Below are positions 1-5,637 of a stretch of 6,709 nucleotides of DNA, one piece after another (positions within the stretch are counted from its first letter, which is position 1; every line of letters starts with the position of its first letter). The notes below the pieces were generated by a model. The model saw nothing but the letters and a program-made list of their open reading frames with translations. It made no database searches and had not been told where the DNA came from. The stretch is taken from the NCBI GenBank assembly GCA_013152765.1, contig JAADFT010000427.1:1-6709 (forward strand), written 5' to 3'. Origin of the DNA: Calditrichota bacterium (GTDB lineage: Bacteria; Zhuqueibacterota; Zhuqueibacteria; Oleimicrobiales; Geothermoviventaceae). The translations under genes were made by a program, and so were the position numbers.

Positions 1-530
1 CGCGCCAAACCCGGTCAATCCAAGGGTGTCACCGTCTTTGAGGTTGGTCAGGCGCAGGGACCGGTAGCCGATGGCGCCTGCGCAGAGGTGCGGCGCCGCT
101 TCGGAGTCGGTGAAAACCTCGGGAATCGGGTAAGCAAACTGCTCCGGAACGGTCATCAGCTCGGCGTAGCCTCCGTTGGCGTCGCGACCGGTGGCTTTGA
201 ACTCCGGGCAAAGGTTCTCGTTGCCTGCTTTGCAGTACTTGCAGTGGCCGCAGGACGAGTAAATCCACGCGACGCCAACGCGGTCGCCAACCTTGTGGAG
301 CGTGGCACCGGGACCCAGGGCTTCCACGCGCCCCACAACCTGGTGTCCGAGCACCTGGGCGGCGGCGTTCGTCCCTCGATTTCGTCCAGTTCGGTGTGGC
401 ACACTCCACACCGGCTAACGCGAATCAGGATCTCGCCAGGACCCGGAACGGGATCAGGAAGCTCGACGAGCCTCAGGGGCTCCCTGTTCTCGAGGACGTT
501 GGTGATCTTCTCCAAAATCATTGCCTTCAT
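1..530 (-). pseudogene. Zinc-dependent alcohol dehydrogenase, N-terminal half, frameshifted and cut by the window edge
   Basis: This is a medium-chain (GroES-like) NAD(P)-dependent alcohol dehydrogenase, a cytoplasmic family that interconverts alcohols and aldehydes. The first frame (530 to about 358) begins MKAMILEK and carries the first catalytic zinc ligand in GVCHTELDEIEG. The reading then shifts to the frame starting at 357, which stays open to base 1. That frame reads VLGHQVVGRVEALG (the GH catalytic-zinc motif), then the four-cysteine structural zinc site CGHCKYCKAGNENLC, then NGGYAEL and HLCAGAIGYRSL with the third catalytic ligand. The Rossmann cofactor domain is outside the window. 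Homologues usually have a few more residues between EGRTPP and the GHQ motif, so a deletion of several bases (about 7 to 10) fits better than loss of one base. The motifs on both sides are intact, so the break is recent or an artefact. The ATG is set by an excellent SD. Family assignment is secure; substrate is unknown. Confidence 0.88.
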
Positions 531-536
531 GAGCCG

Positions 537-546
537 TCACCTCCTT
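537..546 (-). promoter_or_regulatory. Strong Shine-Dalgarno of the alcohol dehydrogenase
   Basis: The coding strand reads AAGGAGGTGA, a near-complete complement of the 16S rRNA 3' end. The AAGGAGG core ends nine bases before the ATG at 530. It fixes the start and suggests efficient translation. Confidence 0.85.
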
Positions 547-571
547 GGGAATTCCGTCGGAAAATGCTGTT

Positions 572-586
572 CAGCAGTATGTGCTG
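572..586. repeat. Short inverted repeat upstream of the dehydrogenase
   Basis: CAGCA and TGCTG arms of five bases flank a five-base centre, about 40 bases upstream of the dehydrogenase start. It could be a small operator or leader hairpin, but an inverted repeat this short occurs easily by chance. I found no convincing -35/-10 pair around it. Confidence 0.2.
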
Positions 587-762
587 CCAGAACCTTCAAC
601 AGACTGTACGCTGTGCCTGCTCGAAAGCTCCAGTCCGGTTCACGCGTCTTCGGGGGGCGGTGCCTCGTTGCGCTCTCGTTTTGTTGTCGTGGCTGCAGCG
701 TTTCTGCCCCAGCTGCCGAAGAGTCGCCCGAGATGGTGAAGTTGCTTCCCCGCGGTAGCTCT

Positions 763-779
763 CGACCTCCCCGAGGTCG
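763..779 (-). terminator. Hairpin just after the channel stop codon, possible terminator
   Basis: A perfect seven-base inverted repeat (CGACCTC and GAGGTCG) with a three-base loop begins about seven bases past the stop codon of the MscS gene. The position suits transcription termination or 3'-end protection. There is no T tract after it on the coding strand, so it is not a canonical intrinsic terminator. It is the main structure in the roughly 255-base gap between the channel and the dehydrogenase, and favours these being separate units. Confidence 0.4.
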
Positions 780-785
780 GCACGC

Positions 786-1631
786 TCAGCTGACCATTCG
801 AATCGGAATCGGGTCGGTGGCCGAACCCGCGTAAAGTGACACGTGCGGGAAGGGAATTTCGATCCCTTCCTCGTCGAACCGGCGCTTGATTTCCTCTGTG
901 AGTGCGTTTTTCACTCGCAGGTAGTCCGCTTTTGTGGCCCACACGAGCAACTGCAGGTCCACCGATGAGCTGCCGAATCCTTTGAGAACCACCGTTGGCT
1001 CGGGTTCGTTCAGGCACTGGGGCTGGTTCCGGGCGATTTCGAGCAGCAGGTCCCGTACTCGCCCGATGTCTTCTTTGTACGCCACGCCGACGTCGATCTC
1101 CAGCCGCCGAATCGGGAACCGCGTGATGTTTGTGAGCTCGGATTTGATGATCGTTTCGTTGGGAATTCGGACGAACTTGTTGTCGAACGTCCGGATCTTT
1201 ACAGACAGCATGTCGATGGACAGCACCTGCCCCGTGATGCCGTTGACGCTGACGACGTCGTCGACTTCGAAGCTGCGTTCAGCAATCAGGAAGAGGCCGC
1301 TGATGACGTTGGAAATGCTCGTTTGCGAGGCGAAGCCGACGGCCACGCCCACGATTCCGGCTGCGCCGAGCAGGTGCGACAGTTTGAACCCGAGCTCGTC
1401 CAGCACGGACACAACGACGAAACCCAGGCTGAGGTAGAGCACAGCCCGGCTGGCCAGAAGGGCCTGGTGCTGTGTGTACTTCAGGAGAAGCTGTTTTCGG
1501 ACGTAGCGGCTCAGAAGAACGGACGCCGGAATGCCAGCCACGAGCCACAGAAGCGCCCGCAGCAGCGAAGACACTGTCTGGCCCGTCAGAAACGCCTGGA
1601 TCTGTCCCGCGGCAAGATTGGCACTGCTCAT
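786..1631 (-). CDS. MscS-family small-conductance mechanosensitive ion channel
   Basis: This is an inner-membrane channel that opens under membrane tension to release solutes during hypo-osmotic shock. The protein has 281 residues, close to the 286 of E. coli MscS, and reads without interruption. Membrane segments are visible at about 20-43 (TM1), 58-80 (TM2) and 84-117 (TM3). TM3 is the Gly/Ala-rich pore helix, with AAGIVGVAVGFASQ followed by ISNVISGLFLIAER. The beta domain follows at about 120-168, with FEVDDVVSVNG and the typical IRTFDNKFVRIPN motif. The alpha/beta cytoplasmic cage runs to the end, including the conserved IPFPH near residue 260. The ATG follows AAGGAGGG at good spacing. 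The upstream neighbour is a probable DUF432 gene. Family assignment is very firm; whether it is an osmotic valve or a specialised paralogue cannot be told. Confidence 0.96.
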   Translation of the reverse strand: MSSANLAAGQIQAFLTGQTVSSLLRALLWLVAGIPASVLLSRYVRKQLLLKYTQHQALLASRAVLYLSLGFVVVSVLDELGFKLSHLLGAAGIVGVAVGFASQTSISNVISGLFLIAERSFEVDDVVSVNGITGQVLSIDMLSVKIRTFDNKFVRIPNETIIKSELTNITRFPIRRLEIDVGVAYKEDIGRVRDLLLEIARNQPQCLNEPEPTVVLKGFGSSSVDLQLLVWATKADYLRVKNALTEEIKRRFDEEGIEIPFPHVSLYAGSATDPIPIRMVS

Positions 1632-1636
1632 TGCCT

Positions 1637-1644
1637 CCCTCCTT
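1637..1644 (-). promoter_or_regulatory. Shine-Dalgarno of the MscS-family gene
   Basis: AAGGAGGG on the coding strand ends five bases before the ATG at 1631, which supports this start and independent, efficient translation of the channel. Confidence 0.8.
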
Positions 1645-1831
1645 GGGGTTACACGCGTGTCAGAGTGCTGTTCCTTTGGTTTGTTCGTGTGCGGTCACAA
1701 AACGGCATGCTCGCGGGGACCCTCGCGACGCCGTGGGGTTCTTCTTTGCTTCCACGATTTGGTAAGTCCACGGCGAAGTCCTCGCAAGCTGGGTGTAGCG
1801 GGTTTCTGGACGAGCGACGGTGGCCCTTCGC

Positions 1832-2605
1832 TCAGCGGAAACGAACGCCGAGTCCAGGGAGCTCGCCTCGTCGTCCGAAAACGCGGCCCACAAAAGTGCG
1901 CGCGCTGGATTCTCGAGGAGGTGTTGTTTCTGTGACGCGACCTGCGACTCGCGGCGGCCGCTTGCGACGCTGAATCTGGGTGTGTAGTCGCGAACCCCGG
2001 TACGTGAGCGTGAGCGGTTCCAGCCAGAAACGCTGGCCGTCGCTGTACAAAGACAGATTCGGCGCCGGGATGGTGAAGTGGTCAACCTCCAGGATCTCCC
2101 GGGCTGTGTTGCTTACTCGAAACCACAGCACCGCCTGGTGGGGGAGCGCGTTCGGAGGTGCGTCGCCGTGTTGCAAATCCGAGTGGACCCAGTAGGCGAG
2201 GACTCCGTCTGTGAACGACCCGAACCAGCTCTTGGACAGGGAGACTGTAGCCAGATCGAGCAGGGCAGGGGACGAGTCGTCGGTTCGCATCTGGACCCAG
2301 AGCGGAAGCGCCACGGTCAGCTCCACTGCATGCCCCGGGGGCAGCCGGAAGGGTTGCTCCGGACGCACAACGACTGGCAGATCTGGAAGTGCCGGTACAA
2401 GAGAAACCTGAGCGTCGTCCAGCCAGAGACGAACCCACGAATCCTCGGGAGGCTGCACGTCCTCGTCGTAACTGTGGGCCACGAGAAGCTCCGAGCCCTT
2501 CTTTCGGATCCAGAGTCGAAGTTCCCCGACCTTGAGGTGTGCGGAGCGGGTCCCGGTCAGAGACAAAAGGCCCCAGGGTGATTTTCGAGTCGATTGTGTG
2601 GACAC
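1832..2605 (-). CDS. Probable DUF432 protein of unknown function; 3' end probably shifted into another frame
   Basis: As read, this is a 257-residue soluble protein with no signal peptide or membrane segment, rich in predicted beta strands. The assignment to DUF432 rests on my memory of the family pattern. There is a basic WIRKKG stretch near 32-37 and VVVRPEQPFRLPPG at 78-91, resembling the family's 'i-PvEPv-lP' motif. SWFGSFTDGVLAYWV follows at 126-140, resembling 'K-tlyG...G...RY'. VLWFRVSNTAREILEV is at 159-174. The function of the family is unknown. The start is GTG at 2605, six bases after GGGGAG. Past about residue 204 this frame becomes Arg/Pro-rich and loses its G/C-rich third positions. 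The neighbouring frame instead looks coding and is open to 1660. Joining them by dropping one G at 1995-1998 gives 314 residues ending 28 bases before the MscS start. It is probably co-transcribed with the channel. Confidence 0.68.
   Translation of the reverse strand: MSTQSTRKSPWGLLSLTGTRSAHLKVGELRLWIRKKGSELLVAHSYDEDVQPPEDSWVRLWLDDAQVSLVPALPDLPVVVRPEQPFRLPPGHAVELTVALPLWVQMRTDDSSPALLDLATVSLSKSWFGSFTDGVLAYWVHSDLQHGDAPPNALPHQAVLWFRVSNTAREILEVDHFTIPAPNLSLYSDGQRFWLEPLTLTYRGSRLHTQIQRRKRPPRVAGRVTETTPPRESSARTFVGRVFGRRGELPGLGVRFR
1995..1998 (-). other. Probable frameshift site in the DUF432-type gene
   Basis: This is a run of four G on the coding strand. Upstream, coding character is in the annotated frame. 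Downstream (about 1977 to 1825) about three quarters of third codon positions are G/C in the frame one base further on, against about half in the annotated frame (my hand count over some 50 codons). Removing one G here joins the two good stretches. The exact site could lie some bases either side. Confidence 0.5.
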
Positions 2606-2611
2606 GAGTTT

Positions 2612-2617
2612 CTCCCC
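2612..2617 (-). promoter_or_regulatory. Shine-Dalgarno of the DUF432-type gene
   Basis: GGGGAG on the coding strand, six bases before the GTG at 2605, is the main reason for choosing this GTG start. Confidence 0.55.
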
Positions 2618-2780
2618 AGCTGAACACGTCCAGAAAACGCGGGTTTCTTCCCGAAACGGCGTACGAAGAGCGGCTTCGTGCGCCTGAACGTTCGGCGGCG
2701 CGAAGCCACGCTGACTTTCTTCCCCCGGCGTCTGCTTCCAGGGTGTGCCGTCGAGCCCTGAAACAACTTACCGAGGCGAG

Positions 2781-2813
2781 GCCCGCGCGCCCGGCGAAAA
2801 GGCCTACGCGGGC
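2781..2813 (-). terminator. Weak G/C-rich hairpin over the GH3 stop codon
   Basis: Seven-base arms GCCCGCG and CGCGGGC enclose 19 bases and overlap the stop codon of the complete GH3 gene. There is no T tract. It lies at the start of the roughly 200-base gap before the DUF432-type gene, where I see no clear promoter. In sequence this rich in G and C it may be chance. Confidence 0.2.
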
Positions 2814-5438
2814 GGCAAATCGACGTCTACAGGCTGGCCAACGACGCGAAATCGTGTTGTGAGGACTTCCGTCGTTTGTGCGTCTGCCTGACCGGAGAAA
2901 CCGGGTTGTTTGCCCCCGACGCTCAGAAGGAACGTCCCGGGTTCGAGCACACGACGTCCGTCGTCAGTGAACACGGCGAGCTGCCAGGGTTCCAGCGTGA
3001 ACGTCACCTGTGCCCGTTCGCCCGGTTGCAGGTGAACTCGCTGGTAGCCCTGCAGGGAGCGAATCGGTGTGCGAACGGATGCTTCCTCTGCGGTCACGTA
3101 GAGTTGAACCACTTCGTCACCGGATCGCTCGCCAGCGTTCTCGACCTCCACGGACACCGGGACGGACTCCCCGGCGCGAATCTCGTCGGGAACAGTCAGG
3201 TTACGGTAGACAAAACGTGTGTAGCTCAGCCCGAAACCGAACGGGTAGAGAACCTCGCCGCGGTAGAAACGGTAAGTTCGATTCTCCATTCGGTAGTCGT
3301 CGAAGGGAGGAAGGTCGTCGGCGGACCGGTAGAACGTTACAGGCAAACGGCCACCGGGGTTCACGTCGCCGAACAACACGTTGGCGACGGCTTTGCCACC
3401 GGATTCGCCCGGGTACCAGGCTTCCAGAATGGCAGGTACATGTTGGCTTGCCCATTCCACGGCCAGAGCGCTCCCGTTAAAGAGGACGAGTACGGTCTTG
3501 GGACACCGTTCGACAACTTGCTCCAAGAAACGCTGCTGGGTCGGGGGGAGGCAGGGCGATGTCCAGGCGGTCGCCACCGCGGAATCCGGGAATGTCTACG
3601 GGCATCTCTTCGCCCTCCAGGCGGGGCGAGAGACCGAGTGCCAGGATCACGACTTCTGCCCAGGCGGCCACGTCCAGCGCTTCGCGAACGCGGCTGGATT
3701 CCGGGCGGGACCACACTAACTGGAGGTCCGCGCGGTGCTGCGTGCCTGCTTCGGCGCTCTGAAATTCGACCAGCAACGGCACGGCGCGTCCACCCTCCAG
3801 ATGGACGCGCTCGTACACGACCTTGCGTTTGTGGTGTTCGTCGCTTCGTACGATTTCCCGCCCGTCCAGGACAATCCTGAAAGTCTTGAACCCGTACGCT
3901 CCGATTGTGTAGTCGCCCGTCTCCGGCACAAGCAAAAAGCCCTCCCAGCGAGCGCTGAATGGTTTGTCCCGGAATTCGGGAAGCGGCGGGTTGACGGTGG
4001 AGACGACGCGCAGTTCCGGTTCGATTCGTTCCAGAACCGGTTGTCCCCGAAACTCTCTGTTGTCAAAGTACGTCGCACGAAGGCCGGTGGGCGCGTCGGG
4101 CGTTGCGTCCGTCCGAAGCGCCGAGCTGGGTACGCGCTCAAACGCAGGCATCCCTTCCGCCAGGTCGGGGCCGAGCGCGAAACGCACCTCGGCGGTTTCG
4201 CTCAGCTTCTCGCGCAAACCGTCAAGCAGCGTCCACGAGCGAGAAGGAGTCCCTTCGTAGTTGCCCACGAGCACCAGCTCGTCGTCCGCGTTGGGACCCA
4301 GCACGGCCACGCGTTGAACTGCCCTGTCAAGGGGCAGGAGCCCGTCGTTTTTCAACAGAACCGTGGACTTGTGGGCTGCTTCCAATGCCAGAGCGCGGTG
4401 CTCCGGACAGTTTACGACCCAGAACGGCGTGTGGGCGTGCGGCACACGTTCCGGTGGATCGAACATGCCCAGGCGGAAGCGAGCCGTGAACAGACGACGC
4501 AGCGCGGTGTCCACATCCTCCTCCCGAATGAGTCCCTGACGCACGGCCTCGGCCAAAGCCAGGTAAGCCCGTTCGCCGCACTCCAGGTCAGTTCCCGCAA
4601 GAAGCGCGCGGGCGGCTGCTTCCACCTCGCTGCTGACCAGTTTGTGGCCGCGCCAGATGTCGTCGATGGCTCCGCAGTCCGACACCACGTAGCCGCGAAA
4701 TCCCCACTCTTCGCGCAGAATTTGCTGCAGGAGCCGCCGACTGGAGCAGCAGGCCTCGTGTAAAGTCCGGTTGTAAGCGCACATCACAGATTCGGCCTCG
4801 CCGCGTTTGACGCTCAGCTCAAACGCTGGCAGGTACGACTCGCGCAAGTCGCGCTCGTCCACGACGGCGTCGAACCGGTGGCGTTCCGGTTCGGGACCAC
4901 TGTGCACGACGTAGTGCTTGGGGGTTGCAACCGTCTTGAGGTACACTGGGTCGTCGCCCTGCAACCCGCGCACGAACGCAGCCCCAAGCGTGCCGGTCAG
5001 GTAGGGATCTTCACCGTAGGTTTCCATTCCACGGCCCCAGCGGGGGTCTCGGAAGAGGTTGACGTTGGGTGACCAAAAAGTGAGCCCCTGGAAAATCTCG
5101 CGGCGACCGTTCCGAACGAACTCGTGGTGTTTGGCACGGGCCTCGTCGGAAATGGCCCTGGCCACGCGGTCCATCAGGTCGACGTCCCAGGTGGCTGCCA
5201 GGCCAATCGGTTCCGGGAACACCGTGGCCACGCCGGCCCACGCTACGCCGTGCAGGGCCTCGTTCCACCAGTTGTACTGAGGAAGCCCCAAACGCTCCAC
5301 GCCCGGAGCCGCGTGAAGCATCTGGGCCACTTTTTCTTCCAGCGTCAGCCGCGAGATGAGGTCGTCAACCCGTTCTCTCAGTGGCAGATCGGGATTCCAG
5401 AAAGGCAGGTCCTTCGGATTTTCCGGATTTTCGGGCAT
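2804..5438 (-). CDS. GH3 beta-glycosidase with PA14 insert (beta-glucosidase/beta-xylosidase type), frameshifted in a C6 run
   Basis: This family 3 glycoside hydrolase removes non-reducing-end sugars from beta-linked oligosaccharides by a retaining mechanism. It has no signal peptide, so it is probably cytoplasmic. Dropping one base restores an 877-residue protein with complete domain order. The TIM-barrel domain is at about 15-345, with FPEPIGLAATWD, DPRWGRGMETYGEDP and KH at 174-175. The catalytic nucleophile is Asp254 in VVSDCGAIDD. The alpha/beta sandwich begins near 355 (HKSTVLLKNDGLLPL). A PA14 domain is inserted at about 452-578. The sandwich resumes with GLSPRLEGEEMPVDIPGF; the acid/base is probably a Glu in LEGEE at 607-611. 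The fibronectin-III-like domain is at about 750-845. The shift lies near residue 631, so as read the product lacks much of the second sandwich half and the Fn3 domain. ATG 5438 is preferred over an upstream start because PENPKDLPFWNP begins the typical N terminus. The motifs do not separate glucosidase from xylosidase or arabinosidase. Confidence 0.95.
3408..3426. repeat. 19-base stretch shared with 6221-6239, mark of the GH3 tandem duplication
   Basis: These 19 bases recur exactly at 6221-6239, in the same orientation and 2813 bases away. They encode the same part of both GH3 proteins (EAWYPG). A second shared block of 16 bases starts at 3360 and 6173 with the same offset. The repeats are coding similarity between tandem paralogues and not a separate element. 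Confidence 0.8.
3543..3548 (-). other. Homopolymer frameshift in the complete GH3 gene
   Basis: The coding strand has six C here. With six, translation runs on from IALPPP into an unrelated tail ending at 3477. With five, IALPPP continues into TQQRFLEQVVE and the conserved VLVLFNGSALAVEWA, which matches the tandem paralogue. One C is therefore in excess. Homopolymer sequencing error is the likeliest cause. Confidence 0.9.
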
Positions 5439-5441
5439 GTG

Positions 5442-5452
5442 CTCCGATCCTC
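5442..5452 (-). promoter_or_regulatory. Possible ribosome binding site of the complete GH3 gene
   Basis: The coding strand has GAGGAT (5447-5452) and GGAG (5442-5445) before the ATG at 5438. The first ends eight bases and the second three bases before the start. The first has the better spacing. It supports 5438 but is weaker than the SDs of the channel and dehydrogenase. Confidence 0.4.
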
Positions 5453-5520
5453 GTGTTTTGGTGGTCGCTGTTTGAGGTCCGCTGTGCCAGGATGCCGAGA
5501 AAATGCCCTCGCGCAGTGTC

Positions 5521-5536
5521 CCCGGTCTGAACCGGG
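5521..5536. repeat. Perfect inverted repeat upstream of the complete GH3 gene
   Basis: CCCGGT and ACCGGG arms enclose four bases, 83 bases upstream of the ATG at 5438, in the gap between the two GH3 genes. It could form a stable six-pair, four-loop hairpin in the leader or serve as a palindromic operator. No promoter elements could be placed around it, so the role is open. Confidence 0.35.
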
Positions 5537-5588
5537 CGCGCAACTGCTCTGCCGCGGCCAGAGGTTTTCCGGCCGTAGAAGCCCGGCA

Positions 5589-5619
5589 CTGCCGCGCGGA
5601 AACAAAATCCGCGTGGCAG
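5589..5619 (-). terminator. Strong hairpin after the upstream GH3 gene, possible terminator or mRNA stabiliser
   Basis: Twelve-base arms with one mismatch (CTGCCACGCGGA and TCCGCGCGGCAG on the coding strand) enclose a seven-base T-rich loop, beginning about 18 bases past the stop codon of the upstream GH3 gene. It is the strongest stem in the window. There is no T run after it, so termination may be partial or factor-dependent, or it may protect the 3' end and set unequal expression of the two enzymes. Confidence 0.5.
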
Positions 5620-5637
5620 GGTAGAGGCCGGGGCGAA

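Noticed and set aside
531..785. Promoter between the channel and dehydrogenase genes on the minus strand.
   Set aside because: I looked for -35/-10 pairs. TTGAAG with a downstream TACT-like element has too short a spacer, so none is claimed.
88..834. Long plus-strand open frame opposite the dehydrogenase and the end of the channel gene.
   Set aside because: It lies antisense to genes with clear family motifs, spans an intergenic gap, has no recognisable domain and is Arg/Ser-rich, as expected of a shadow frame in G+C-rich DNA.
1660..2085. Independent small gene starting at 2085 and ending just before the channel.
   Set aside because: Its first third overlaps the well-supported DUF432-type frame and has no coding character of its own; the later part is better explained as the shifted 3' end of that gene.
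2876..3880. 334-codon plus-strand open frame opposite the complete GH3 gene.
   Set aside because: It is antisense to GH3 coding sequence on the other strand, and its product resembles no family I know.
3735..4763. 342-codon plus-strand open frame opposite the GH3 PA14 and sandwich regions.
   Set aside because: It is complementary to the GH3 catalytic and PA14 coding regions and is rich in Arg, Gln and His without domain motifs; stop codons are rare by composition here.
5439..5543. N-terminal extension of the complete GH3 gene to an upstream in-frame start.
   Set aside because: The extra 35 residues do not resemble a GH3 N terminus or a signal peptide, contain the 5521-5536 hairpin, and a better-placed ATG with a possible SD is at 5438.
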